This document shows positions 12,536-24,118 of a stretch of DNA of 64,000 nt, piece after piece. The position numbers and the translations under genes are program-made. The stretch comes from Sisyra terminalis. Its lineage: Eukaryota > Arthropoda > Insecta > Neuroptera > Sisyridae. Within the stretch, counting starts at the first letter, position 1; every line of letters starts with the position of its first letter. The DNA lies in assembly GCA_958496175.1 (NCBI GenBank), contig OY292276.1, forward strand, positions 12,976,001-13,040,000. The letters run 5' to 3'. Below the pieces are notes generated by a model. The model was not told where the DNA came from. It worked only from the letters and a program-made list of their open reading frames with translations, and ran no database searches.

Positions 12536-12699
12536 ATCGTAGAGAAAACAATATCGAAATTTCTTAAAAAATTTATTCTTCCAACTCCACAAAAAGAAAA
12601 CAAAAATATATATATAATCAAACTTAAATACTACATTTAGTTTTACAATCGCCAACTTCCTATAGAAAAATAACTTCATTATCGCATTTTCAACAAACA

Positions 12700-12907
12700 A
12701 CAACATGATGAAAATTCTTAAACCATTGGAGAACAATCAAATTACAAAGAAAAATAAAACCGGAATATATAAAATTAAATGTGGTTCCTGTGAAAAATTC
12801 TGCATTGGCCAAACTGGTAGATCTTTCGGAACAAGATATAAGGAACATACATATATAAAGAAGATACAAAGATCATGTCATTGGTTAAAATCTATAAAGT
12901 TTAAGTA
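12700..12907 (+). pseudogene. N-terminal half of PLE GIY-YIG endonuclease
   Basis: The frame reads NKTGIYKIKCGSCEKFCIGQ followed by TGRSFGTRYKEH. It has the GIY motif, the paired cysteines (C-x2-C) typical of Penelope-like endonucleases, the YIG equivalent (here CIG), the downstream arginine of the QTGRSF box and the R-x-KEH box. The preceding residues (KILKPLENNQITKK) fit the linker found upstream of this domain in the family. The frame ends shortly after KEH where foreign DNA begins, so the catalytic domain is incomplete. The start methionine near 12705 is only the first ATG of the open stretch and is not a real protein start. Confidence 0.85.
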
Positions 12908-13324
12908 ACAAATTCACTGATTGGTCGAATTAAAGATTGAGCTTTGTACGGTGTGTTATGATTGGCCCATGCATCCTGCGCCATAACTACAGTGCCTTGA
13001 TTTGTACAAAGTAAGCTTAGTATTTCTCGTTTAAAGTGACTTTTAAGTACAAAACATTTGGGATGATATTTCTTTTGATTTAAATAAATAATTTTTCTAT
13101 ATAATTCTTAATTATAATCCGGTATTAATATTTTTCAATTTTAAATTTACTTTTGAGGATGAAGATCGTTGATTTTGTAAGGGTTATTTTTCTTCGCATA
13201 ATTAATACTTTTGGTTTTAATAAAGATCCGTAACCTACGAACCATAAGAATTTTTTTCTTGTCATATTTTGGCAACTTATTTTCTTATTTTAATTTTGAT
13301 AATTATCGCGATCAACAATCATTG
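12908..13324. other. Insertion of unknown origin within the PLE endonuclease
   Basis: This DNA separates the two endonuclease halves and is not part of the PLE frame. Its left portion (complement of 12908-13032) reads on the minus strand as an open stretch of about 40 codons, including QGTVVMAQDAWANHN. It may be the continuation of the RTE fragment at 13325-13520 or a different element. I could not match it to a known domain. Confidence 0.35.
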
Positions 13325-13520
13325 GTCTTGTTTTTTTTAAGCGCAACTTTGATTTAAGATTTGAAGTCTTCGAATGAAGTCCAATAACTTTCTTTCACTG
13401 TTCGCATTTATGATTGTATCGTCTATAAATCGAAGGTTGAAAAATCGCTTTTTATCAATTTTAATTTCAATATTTTACTTCTCCAAAGTGAGTTCCTGTA
13501 TAATCTCTTCTATAACAACT
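13325..13520 (-). pseudogene. RTE-type LINE reverse-transcriptase fragment
   Basis: The minus-strand reading gives NIEIKIDKKRFFNLRFIDD followed by TIINANSERKLLDFIRRL. This matches the region around the catalytic Y-A-D-D box of RTE-clade reverse transcriptases (GIKI...NLRYADDT.LIA...ELL). The box reads FIDD here, and a stop precedes it. It aligns with the longer RTE remnant at 30190-31315, so both derive from one family. Confidence 0.65.
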
Positions 13521-13526
13521 TCAAAT

Positions 13527-13746
13527 TTTACAAAACACATTTATGACGAAAATCATCAATGCTTAAATTTCGAAACAAATTTTAAGCCACTACATAGTTG
13601 CAAGAAAGGATCACATATGAACACCTTAGAAGAATATAATGTATATAAAGCACACAAAGTAGATCCAAATTACATCCTAAATGACAAATTATATAAAACA
13701 AACTACCTATATGAAATTTGTTTTCAACTGACAAAATTATCATTAC
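13527..13746 (+). pseudogene. C-terminal half of PLE GIY-YIG endonuclease, right copy
   Basis: Reads NFTKHIYDENHQCLNFETNF, KPLHSCKKGSHMNTLEEYNV and YKAHKVDPNYILNDKLYKTN. This is the A/K-H-x-DENH region and the C-terminal tail of Penelope-like endonucleases. The stop codon kept in the left copy (TAA after QLTK) is TTA here, so the frame runs on through the hammerhead-like sequence and adds about 16 spurious residues before stopping. The 5' continuation of this frame up to 13374 is antisense LINE sequence. The 138-codon open frame covering both is therefore a chimera and not a real gene. Confidence 0.8.
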
Positions 13747-13786
13747 CTGATGATGACAGCCAAAAACTGTTGAAACTCGTCTTAAT
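13741..13786 (+). ncRNA. Hammerhead-ribozyme-like motif, right PLE end
   Basis: CTGATGA at 13747-13753, extra T, stem II GACAG/CTGTT (one G-U pair) with a 7-nt loop, GAA at 13772-13774, mini stem III AC/GT, predicted cleavage after C13781. Stem I (ATTAC 13742-13746 with TTAAT 13782-13786) has four of five pairs. Same architecture as the perfect copy at 34790-34838. Confidence 0.5.
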
Positions 13787-13820
13787 ATAAGACATATATA
13801 ATTATTCAATAATAAATTGT

Positions 13821-16764
13821 GAAATAATTAAAACATTAATCAATGTTTATAGCGTGCCTTTTACTAGATATTGTTAGTTGTATCATTGGACACAACTAGC
13901 TCACGAGGATCGAATACATTACACCATGTAATTATTACCAAAAGGCAGAAGGTGCAAAAATTAAAAATCGTTAAAAAGTGTTTCTATTCATACGATATGT
14001 GTAGGATTTAACTAACAGCTAAACTTGTATCTATTTAATAACTATCCTAAAAGCATGATCTATTCATGAGTTCCGCTACTAGTCCTAAGCAACACAATAA
14101 TATCGACGAATAATTGTTTTGAATGCAAAACGAAAAATTCAATTGAGTTACTTAAAAAACTTGACCGGTTTTCATAATTTTCTTTCGTTTCCTGTAAATA
14201 GATAACAGTTGCTCATTACCACTAATAAGCTTCTACCACCACTGGTTTCTTTGCTTTCAAATTTTTGATAGTTTAAAACTTGCACAACGTTATTACTTAT
14301 AAATTATTTTGAAAATTGTTATTGAAATTATTGACTAATTGTTAAGGTTGTTTTCTCACAATATAATTTTATAATTCAGCAAAACGTAGCAAAAGATTGA
14401 TTCTGCTTATAGCTAATTAATTAAATTTTATTTCTCAATAAAATATCATTAAATTAACTTTAATTAATTTACAATTCGTTTATGTTAACGACGGATGTTG
14501 CATATTAATCACTATCGTTTGTTAAACGTATAACGTTGTATAACGTACATATTTCCTTTCACTTTTTACATTTTTCGCTATCCATAATTATACTTAAACC
14601 ATTTTCATTAAATTTTTCACATTCTTCAAGACATACTAACTTCCAAATCGTTTCTTTTGCACATTAAAGATTTTCGATTTAAACAAAGTTATGCAGTTGA
14701 TGTGATACTTGTAATACATTTTTAAACTTGTGGTAATTGCGTTGACTTGATCATAAATATTTTCAACAACCATTCTATGGTTCAAATGCATGAAATAGTG
14801 TAATGAGAGCATCAATGTAATATCTGTAGATTCTATGTGTTATTAATCTACTATGCATATGTTTCAATTGTCCCTGATAACGAGGCGATCTGGTTATATT
14901 AATAAATAAAATGTACATATATTTCAAGGAGATAATGAGTGAATTAAAACAAAAAAATCTTAATATTATATGGACAATACTCATAAATTCGTCTAGTTAA
15001 TTAAATCTTTTATAAAGTTTCTTGTTTTTTTTTTATTTATTTACCACTTGGTATTTAGTTTATTAACTAACGAAAATGTATTTATGTGATTGTACGATAA
15101 TTATGTATATTGGTCTGATACAATTCATTAAAGACCTATTAATTAATTTCTTGTGATTTTATTGATCATAATTGATTGAAACAACTTTTACAAAGTTGTG
15201 AATACTTTGATGAAGGTATTGAATAAATTTAAGCATTTTATTTGAATTTAAAATCTATACAAAAACTACTATTTTCTTTGAATGTCTTTGAAAACTATTT
15301 AAAATAATGCAGTGGCTTCGAAAATTTGGTAAAAAAAAAAATTGTTGGAATATTTTGGTTAAGTTTTCCATGATAATATCAAATACCTTACATACGTTTT
15401 ACTTACACACCTTAATCTATAATGGAAACATATAATGTTTTAATAGAAATACTGAAATTACTGAAAAAATACTGAAATGATAGCAATTGCAGTTTGTGTA
15501 AAATAATTTATTAAAGTAAATTTTTGAGCATTTTTAGTTGTCTCTAATTTTTGTTACGAATATCAAGAACTATTTTGGAAATAATTGTTTAAATAACAGA
15601 AAAAAATCATAAATTAGTCAATCATACATTTCTTTACAAAATTCTACTTATTGTAAATCTATAACTCTTTAATTTTGCGAAGGAATATTGTAATCCATAG
15701 CTTCGAGCATTTATACTTTTTATGAGCTATTTTATGATATTTTATAATTAATACAATTCCTCTTGTTAATTAAAATTTTCTTTACTGATTAAAAATTTTC
15801 TTAATGCTAGTCATTTATTGATTTACTTTACCTTATTTTTTTTATACTTACAATGAAAATTTTAAATATAAATCCATATGTTACAAACTCCACATTTGTA
15901 AACCAAAATACATTTATTTTAAAAGCTTTTTTTAAGATTTCATTTTCACAATCCAATTTTCCTTTAAATGCTTTAAAAGTTATTTATCACCGGTTAAACA
16001 AGTGGAAGAAGGAACCAAAGTAAAAAAAAAAATTATTGTGCATAGCATAATATTTTGACGATGATTTTGTTTTCGTCAAATAGTCATTACTATTGAACAT
16101 AGAAAACAAAGTAGTAAGCTACTAATTTTTGTCGGAACGTTGTGCTATGCATAAGAAATGACTATTGACACTTTAAATCATTTATTCACTAATTAATCAG
16201 TAATTAAAACTAAGGAATCGTTATCAAAACTCACTAGAATTCAAAAATTTATGTTTCTAAATAAAAACAGTAACCATTGATTAATTTTATTTATTCTTTT
16301 GTTTCTAGGTAAGTCGTAATACTGCAATAATCTCTCCTGGGGTGACGTATATCCAGGTTAACCATCTTTAAGCTAAGTATCTTTTTACAGTACTTTGATT
16401 ACCTATTTTGATCATTTTATTTTATAAATATGATTGAGAAATAGAAATTTAATCGAAAGATCTTCATAAAACAATTAGACAAATAAAACCCTATGCGTAA
16501 ATAACAGGGACCAATTTTCAATGGTTAAAGCCATTCCAAGGCTCCCAAATAATCATAATCGATTCTTGACTGAACATTCATATTATTTATAATCAGGATT
16601 AGGGGATGATAAAAGCCATAAATTAAAAGAAAAATCGATTTTTAATATTATATTAATCTTTACAAAGTATTGCATTTACTTATTTCCAATCAATTTATAT
16701 TTTAACTAGTTTCTCTATAGATTCAAACCTAAATTGACTTTTGACAACCATAAACAATCATAAA
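13821..16764. other. Intronic AT-rich DNA, nothing recognised
   Basis: A short CAAAACGTAGCAAAAG stretch at 14381-14396 recalls the ends of the ~662-bp tandem units, but similarity does not extend far. The GC-richer patch at 16310-16370 shows no known motif. No coding frame is supportable. Confidence 0.45.
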
Positions 16765-17200
16765 AAGTTTCTTAGTAATGTGTATACAATATATAAAATA
16801 TATTGCACTCCAATTTATGTAGTATAACTTAACATAATAATATACAAATTTAATATAATAATATTCAAATTTAATATAATAAAATATAAACTTAATATAA
16901 TAATATATAAAAATCATACCACCAACATAAATTCGAACAGAAGTTCAAACAAAAATATTCGTGACGTATTGCCCAGATACGTATTTCGATTGCCAAGCAA
17001 TCTTCATCAGTGGTCATCAAGTAGTTTGGATCACTCCGTAACTGTTTTGTGATGATTGTGAATAATTTGTATATTATTATATTAAATTTGTATATTATTA
17101 TGTTAAATTATACTACATAAATTGGACTGCAATATATTTTATATATTGTATACACAGTATAACTGTTCAAAGTCAGCGAAAAAATCTTATTTTGATTTCT
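16765..17200. repeat. Foldback family E, copy 1
   Basis: Outer inverted arms TGTATACAATATATAAAATA / TATTTTATATATTGTATACA lead into a region shared by five copies in the window. The central part holds CAAACAAAAATATTCGTGACG and, on the minus strand, the core CTGATGA-A-hairpin GATTG/CAATC-GAAA. A longer hairpin ACGTAT/ATACGT and GTC follow. The right terminus is GTCAGCGAAAAAATCTTATT. Between 16830 and 16915 the left arm contains four imperfect tandem copies of an AATATAATAATATACAAATT-like unit, an expansion not seen in the other copies. No coding capacity. Confidence 0.8.
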
Positions 17201-20200
17201 TAGTAAATTATTATCGTAGGTCAGTGCAACACAATTCTTATATTTTTATACCAAAAAAAAAATCAATTCAAGAAGCAATAGAAGTAATTTCAATTATTTT
17301 CCTTCCATGTTTTCATCTTCTGTAAATACATAGTTTACCTTTTGTGATAGAAAAATATTTACTAAAAAAAAAGTATATGGAATCAAATATCTTTTTCTGA
17401 AGTACATATTTTATTAATATCTTTTATCCTTTTAAAGTATTAAAACATTTTATTTTCAAAAAATTAGTTAGTATGTTTTTAATTGAATTTCTCTTTTAAT
17501 ATATATATAGGAACTAAAACGAAATAGAAAAGTCATTATTTTCACTTAATCATTTTAATACAGTTGCGTGAAATATAAATACATATGCGTCTGTATCACA
17601 ATAATCTACTATCCATTTATAAGTAGATATTTATTAGTGATGAGAATGTCTCCTGTTACAATTTCATTCGTCACTCCACTTGCACATTGGATACAATTGT
17701 AATAATAGAGCAATAGAGGGAATGGAAATTGGAATATTTATAGAAATAGCAGACATTATAAATTAACTGACATTGGAAAACATGATTGTATCAAACGCCT
17801 GTCTATATCAGTTTTATGAAGTTTATAATCGCTTTTCTGGAATGTTTGTTCACAGCATATCATTAATATAAACATATCAGTGATCAAAATTTCATAGAAC
17901 TATTCATAAATAATTTTAAAAGATTTGCTCTGATATGTTCAGTTGTAAAAGAAATCATGAAACATCATTTTTAAGATTATATTTACATATGGTGGAGTGG
18001 AAAAAAAAATTGCAAAATATTCTAATGGGAGAAAAAAAAAGTAATGAAATGCAGTGGTTTTAATTGATTTTTTATCACCACTTGAAAGATAATTATTGAA
18101 AACAGATGCTAACACTTAATAGAATTTGTTTGAAAACACTTAGATAAAACAAGTACTTGTAATTAATTCATAAATATATTTTCTTTGTGCTAACCACCCC
18201 GTCAGCATCGAATTACAGTCAAGTGACAAACTAATAAATAGTACACTAATTGCCGACATAAGTATATTTACATAATATTATCATCTTTCTAATAGATAAA
18301 ATTTAAAATGAGAACCTTTTTCGCACATTACTTGACACTTGAGGGACTATTAATGTGGTTCATGGTTTTGTAAAATGGCCCACAACAATTTTGCCGCATT
18401 TGAGCGGAAGTTCTCATCACAACACGCCTCTTCACATGTCCTCACTTAATATACCATTTCTGTTTTATGTGGAAATGGTTTTTATCATTTCATCCCTAAC
18501 AACTCGGATGAAATTTGGAGAGTAAATTGAAATTCAACAACGGATATTTAAAAAAAAAAAAAACAATAATAATACGAACATGGGTTGCGACGAAAGTTTG
18601 TTTTTTTTATTTTATTATTATTCAGATGACTGAATTTACGTTATTAATTCCTATATAACGGATACGCATTGCTGATATGAATTAATTTGAATTTATCGTA
18701 AATCAAAACCAAATAAGGAACCAGTTTATACTAGTAAGTAATTGCTTGTAGGTTTTCACACCTACATTCATTTATTTATTATATAAATTTAGTTCAGTTT
18801 TCCAAACTTGCTTTTAAGTACCTGTTACATATCAGTTCAGGTGCATAACGGTCTTTTTCTTGTTGATGGTTTTCTTACTAATGTTATGCATCTTACTTCA
18901 TTTAAAACCACAACCTGTAGTCGCCTACTTATTAGCCAATCCATAAAATAATGATACATTTATAAACATGATTTTTTAATTTACTTTACATAGTCGCAAA
19001 TTGATTTTCAAATACCTTTATAAACAGTCATTGATATTTTAAGAATAAATTGTAAAAATATCATTTTTTTTTAAATTATATCAAAGTAGTTCACATCCAC
19101 ATTCTATGCAAATTTCCATCAGTATACTTTAATTATATATATACTTTTAATTAGCAAAAAATGAGTAGTTAATAACAATCTATCAATCAATGGCAATTTA
19201 TTAATGGAAAAATTAATGCCTATGTTTTATATTACAGCTTTTATGGTCATAATGCTGATTCAATTTGTTTGTTAATATTTAAAAGAAAGGATATCAATGT
19301 TAATTCAATATATTTATGCAAAACGAGAGAATTGTGAAATACAAATATAGAAACATCAATACCCTCTACCCTCATATTCTCTTCCCTAACTTCTCACATC
19401 TTTACTGACAAATTTATGTTACTAATGCTCATTGTAAATGCTGAACATTTTTTTTTTTATGACAAACCCATAGATTATTTTTTATCCACTTTTTTTCAAA
19501 ACTATGAAGATACTAAGTGTTAAATTTATTTCATAATGTTGTTACTGACATAAGTTTGCCACTCAACTGATTTATTTATGTAAATATTACCAAAAAAAAA
19601 AACTCTTAAATTTTCCGTGTTGACTAAAATAGTGCCTACAATTTGATTAAAATATTTTCTTTTCTGATGCTGGATTATTTTTTTCCAATAAATGGCTGGT
19701 TGATGTAGGTCAGTTTAGTTTTTTTCCCCATTTTAATTAGCAACGACGCAATACAAAGATCTGATTAATTTCCGTTGCAAATAATTGTATTTTAATTATA
19801 TGGAATTCCTTCGCATTTATATCAACAAACTTCAAAATACCGATCATGAATATATTTACTTTGTACGATATTTATTTCGACTTATATGGTGATGAACTTT
19901 CCATTTCTTTGGAATGATGAAATTATAGTTTTAATTAGTGTATTTGTGTAAGTGTTTGGCTTTTGCCACAATAAAGACATCAAGTGGTGCCGCTTTCGAT
20001 GGCGTAGAAAAATCTTCGAGAAAATATTTTAAATTAGCAGTTTGGTAACTTCATTAAGACTATTACAGTTTTCTGGTAAATTATATTACAAATTTCTCTC
20101 TTAGGTAATTTAAAAATGTATTTATTTTTCCATAGACATTCCTTACTTATTTTAGATTTCATGATCAAACTTTGGCAAAAATCGAGAGTAAAAAGTAAAC

Positions 20201-20790
20201 TTGTTCCTTTTTTATGATTTGTTTATCAATATTTAAAGTTTAAACTTTAAAAATTTCTAGTAGGTTTTTTTCTAGTCAGTCTTTGTTTCAAATGGGATGA
20301 CAAAATTTAAAATCAAACCAAAATTTATTGAGTGTGAAACTTCGGTATTATGTTATGTCATAAATTAATATTTCATTGTGCTAATGAATTGAATTAATGT
20401 TTACGGATAATTTGATGATTTCCATAATTATTTATTAATGTGTCATAACTCAATCATATATGAAACTAAAGAAAAAAGTCCTTGACACACTGTTGGTTTG
20501 ATTAGTTTTTAACTAATTTACTTTACTTATTACTATATATTATTTACTCAAATTTGAGTGGTCTACTTTGATTACTATTTATTGAAACAAATTTAAACCT
20601 TGACATTGATATATCTCTTTTATTTTAACTAAATATTTCACTTCTACTTTACACTGTTGTCTATAGTTTTTCATTTGGTTTGGTAATTTGAAATACAACT
20701 TTTAAAGTTTTAAAGTAAGAGGTTTGGAGCTTTTTCATTATAAAGCTCGGTTTGTAAATACTTGATATCCTTGCATGGTTAAATATTAAC
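17201..20790. other. Intronic AT-rich DNA; GC-richer patch at 18180-18480
   Basis: No gene, RNA or repeat is recognised. The patch at about 18180-18480 is compositionally distinct and could be a conserved non-coding element, but it carries no motif I can name. Confidence 0.4.
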
Positions 20791-20994
20791 TTATAGTTTT
20801 TTTTGAAAAATATATATTTGTATCTTTAAGAATATTTGCTGATGGTGAAAAGTTCCGGTAATAATTTGATTAACTTCCTTGGTTAGAATAGAGTAGGCAT
20901 TTGCCATTGCTTTCTGCGCTGGTGGCAAAAGCTCATGCTTTACTCTTCTTCCGTTTTCGTAAGTTTCAATCAAAATAATTTCGTAGTCATACAT
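20791..20994 (-). CDS. Unrecognised 67-codon open frame, possible exon or element fragment
   Basis: The first two thirds read like protein: YDYEIILIETYENGRRVKHE, then LLPPAQKAMANAYSILTKEV. Base use is more balanced than the surroundings and the predicted segment is helical and charged. The last part is lysine/phenylalanine-rich and looks like run-on into non-coding DNA, perhaps after a lost splice donor near CATCAG (about 20845). I cannot assign a family. It is antisense to the host gene, so a transposon-derived fragment is the most likely explanation. Confidence 0.2.
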   Translation of the reverse strand: MYDYEIILIETYENGRRVKHELLPPAQKAMANAYSILTKEVNQIITGTFHHQQIFLKIQIYIFQKKL

Positions 20995-21397
20995 ATTTTT
21001 TTTGTGTATGAACGTGAAAATTATTGATTTTCTGATTTCAGTTTGCTAATATACTTGTCAGATATTCCTCCTTTTCTGGCAAGTTATAGAATCTATTTTC
21101 TTATTATAAATTTGACGAGACTATATAACTTGTTTATAGTTTTGATTTATAGCAACGATTTATTGTCGTTTTTTGGGGTTTGCTTCAAAACTTTTATCAA
21201 AAAATATTATTGGGTTAAATGTTGAAAACTTCGGATTTTTTTTTACGTTTTATTGATATATTTTTAAACTTTTTAAAGCAATATTTAAAATTAACTTACT
21301 TGTAAAAATATGTGAATGTCCGTTCAAATTCAAGTAAATCTTCCGTTTATTTGTTATCCCTCCACTTCATCGATCAAAAACGATGATCAAATATTAC
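20995..21397. other. Intronic AT-rich DNA, nothing recognised
   Basis: One 60-codon hydrophobic frame (21043-21225, +) is AT-driven and has no recognisable domain. Confidence 0.5.
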
Positions 21398-21433
21398 CTG
21401 AGGAAGTTGAAAAACATATCAATGAAACATTGC
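21398..21433 (+). repeat. Solitary PLE-like 3' end core
   Basis: CTGAGGA (one change from CTGATGA), extra A, hairpin GTTGA/TCAAT with an 8-nt loop, then GAAACATTGC. This is the same core layout as the foldback families and the PLE, but without a visible inverted partner nearby. It probably marks the 3' end of a truncated element lying upstream of it. Confidence 0.45.
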
Positions 21434-22446
21434 AAAATTTTAAAAATTAACATTCTTTTATTTGTTTATTCAAATTTCCGCCAAAAATCTCAATTTTTTG
21501 GTTTACTATTTGTAAATGAATATTATTCATGAGATCCATTAAAATAGTAATTAAATTACGAGAGAAATCTGGTTCTTATCTATGCTAAAGTATTAATAAT
21601 TTTTATGTATTAGTTACATTTTCCTTATTTTAACTTCGTTTTGTTTCACTTTAATTGATGCTTTCGTAAAAAATATTAACCGGAAATTAGGAAAAATATT
21701 TTTAGTTCTTTGTTTTTCCTAATTAAAAATTCAATAATTTGATAGTTACAAGAGGTGTCCTTTAGAAAATAGAGGAGTCCTTATCCGTAGAAGAAGATTT
21801 GCAGGCAACCTTAAGGTTTCTCATAAGGACTGGAGTTTTATAGACCTATAATTAAGATGCGAGTTGTGATGTGACGGGTTAAAGTTTGGTACAAGTACAG
21901 GAGCTTAAAACATGATAGTCGCTAATAATTCTGACAATTGATGCGACTACTATTCAACAAGGAAGAAAAACTATAGTTAAGTAACACTATAAAATTTTAG
22001 AGCAAATAATATGTATTTTCTTCAGCCCAGAAAAGTATTTTGAACTTAAAAGTATATATGTAAAGAGGAGGAAATCATTCTACCTCAGGATACTCTAAAA
22101 GAGTGGTGCAAGTATTGCCTAAATGTTTTTTCTTGCTACAATATAGGACCAAAATTTCCTTATTTTTCTATTAAGTTGTTAAATTGATCCTTTTTTAAAA
22201 GAGTATAAATACAGCATATTTTTAATACCATAAGAACTAAACAAAATGCAGTTCTACTACCTTTAGAATTCGTCTGTTCTGGAAAAAAATGATTTTGGGG
22301 GCTTTGTTGTCAATAATGCGTGGTATTTTAGTATTTACTCTTATTTTCAGAAACTACATAATGATCGCATTTAGAAATGCTATATTTTGTCGTTTTATTG
22401 TTTTTACTTAATGTCGCATTTTGCTAATTTAATAAGACCACCTGTG
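21434..22446. other. Intronic AT-rich DNA, nothing recognised
   Basis: No gene or repeat is supported. The right end may contain a decayed upstream unit of the tandem repeat that follows, but similarity is weak. Confidence 0.4.
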
Positions 22447-23091
22447 GATATCAATTGTTAAATATTAATCACTACATAAATCAATTTTGATGGTTGTACT
22501 TCAGATGCTTCTAGAATACTTGGAATACTACGTGATAGAAAAAACAATTTTTTATAATGAAAATTTTTAAAAATGAAATGATCTTTTTTAAGGACGATTT
22601 GTCCGTCAATTAGTTTCTTCCTTTTGGCGGCTTCTTTTTATTTGGTATGCATATTTATTTTTGCCAAACCATTAAAGCTCTGATCTTGTTTTTCGAAACT
22701 CAAAAGAAAATAATTCATTTTCTCTAAGTTTTAACTTTCGTTGGTTTCCAATTCTAAAGTGTTAACATTTAATTTTTCAAATGCTAATTCCTAAACAATT
22801 GGGGATTTTTTTTTTTTTTTTCATGTCAAATTAAAAAAGAAAGTATCTTCTTAAGTTTTTTCTATATAGGGGGATGATAAAAATCTTCTAAATTTCAGTA
22901 AGTGCAACAAATATATTTGTTTTCTTTTAAAAGAGTTTTTTTAAATCTTAGAAAATTAATCATCCCTTGTGATGGGCACAGAAGAGGGATTTTCTGAATT
23001 TTATTCAGGATTTCTTGCAAGTATGCTTTAAAAGCTCATGTATGAGTTATTTTTTGATTTTTTTAATAATGTTATTTAACACTGATTTTAA
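22447..23091. repeat. Tandem repeat, unit 1 of a ~645-bp duplication
   Basis: Head-to-tail partner of 23092-23960. Shared anchors include TTAAATATTAATCACTACAT, AACCATTAAAGCTCTGATCT, GTTGGTTTCCAATTCTAAAG and CTTTAAAAGCTCAT. GATATCAAT at 22447 and 23092 gives a period of 645. Moderately diverged, with no coding frame. Confidence 0.85.
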
Positions 23092-23960
23092 GATATCAAT
23101 GGTTAAATATTAATCACTACATAATTCAATTTTGATGGTAGTACTTTGAAAATGCTTCAAAAATACTTCGAATACTATGTGATAAAGAAAACAATCTTTT
23201 GTAACTCTAAATGAAATAGATCTTTTTCAAGGAGGATTTCTCCAACAGCTAGCTTCTTCCCTTTAGTGGCTTCATTACATTTGATTGCAAATTTATTTTC
23301 ACCAAACCATTAAAGCTCTGATCTCGATTTTCAAAACTCAAAAGAAAATAATATATTTTCGCTAAGTTTTACCTTTGTTGGTTTCCAATTCTAAAGTGTT
23401 AAAATTTAAACTTTCAAATGCTAAGTTCTTAACTGGGATTTTTTTTCACGTCAAATTGAAATTAAAAGTATCTTTTTTAGTTTTATTAAGGGTTTAAAAA
23501 AATCTTTAAACTCTTAACAAGTACGCAAAATATCAAATCAATGCTTCCATTTTCAAAGAGTTGTTTTAAATTTTAGAAAATTATCAATTCATTTTGATGT
23601 ATAATCAAAATAAGATTTTTTCGCTGACTTTGAACAGTTATACTTTGTATACAATATATAAGATATATTGTAGTCCAATTTATGTAGTATAATTTAATAT
23701 AATAATTTATAAAAAACATACCACAAACATAAATTTGAACAGAAGTTCAAACAAAAATATTCGTGACGTATTGCCCAGATACGTATTTCGATTGCCAAGC
23801 AATCTTAATCAGTAGTCATCAAGTAGTTTGAATCACTCCGTAACTGCTTTGTGATGATTCACCAATGTGTCTAGAAGAAGATTTTTCTTAATTTCATTTA
23901 TGATTTCTTACAAGTGTACTTTAAAAGCTCATCTATGCGTCGCTTCTTGATTTTTTTAAC
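23092..23960. repeat. Tandem repeat, unit 2 of the ~645-bp duplication, interrupted
   Basis: Aligns with unit 1, except that a family-E element of about 255 bp sits inside it (about 23608-23862). Similarity to unit 1 resumes after the insertion at about 23878 and continues to the SINE that begins near 23961. Comparison with unit 1 defines the empty site of the E insertion. Confidence 0.85.
23608..23862. repeat. Foldback family E, copy 2 (one arm only)
   Basis: Begins AATAAGATTTTTTCGCTGAC, as in copy 4, and runs through the CAAACAAAAATATTCGTGACG block and the minus-strand core (here CTGATTA) to GTGATGATTCACC. The second arm is missing. It lies inside unit 2 of the ~645-bp tandem repeat, so it inserted after that duplication or was lost from unit 1. 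Confidence 0.75.
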
Positions 23961-24118
23961 ATTGTTATTTATCGTTGCTTTTAACTACTAAGGTCTTTAG
24001 TAACTTTATGATTAATAAAAGACATTAATCGAGAAATATTGAAAATTTGCTCGATACAAGATTCGAACCCAATACGTACCAGTTTTGACCACTGTGACCA
24101 CTTGACCACCATTAAGCT
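23961..24118 (-). mobile_element. tRNA-derived SINE, copy 2
   Basis: The minus strand shows a polymerase III box A (TGGTCAAGTGG, complement of 24098-24108) and box B (GGTTCGAATCT, complement of about 24058-24068). A body follows with ATTTTCAATATTTCTCGATT and GACCTTAGTAGTTA, ending in AAATAACAAT. Body and tail match the SINE at 46665-46835. The tRNA head is too decayed to fold as a functional tRNA. Confidence 0.75.

Larger units (their letters stand above)
12243..13820 (+). mobile_element. Penelope-like element remnant with GIY-YIG endonuclease, inverted ends and nested LINE fragment
   Basis: The core is a GIY-YIG endonuclease of the Penelope-like class, split in two (12700-12907 and about 13527-13746, both +). 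The 3' part of the endonuclease, with the 3' untranslated end, is also present inverted at the left (about 12243-12535, minus), so the element has outward-facing 3' ends on both sides. The reverse-transcriptase domain expected upstream of the endonuclease was not found; only about 160 bp lie between the left arm and the endonuclease start. Roughly 600 bp (about 12908-13520) interrupt the endonuclease, part of it an antisense RTE LINE fragment. Both ends carry hammerhead-like motifs. Inverted or tandem terminal copies are typical of Penelope-like elements, and this copy is clearly dead. Confidence 0.8.

Noticed and set aside
13374..13790. A 138-codon frame as one gene
   Set aside because: Its first part is antisense RTE sequence and its second part is the PLE endonuclease tail plus read-through of the ribozyme-like end.
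16765..17200. Calling family E a standard hammerhead
   Set aside because: Boxes and stem II are present, but stem I does not pair and two extra bases separate GAA from the next stem. It is kept only as hammerhead-like.
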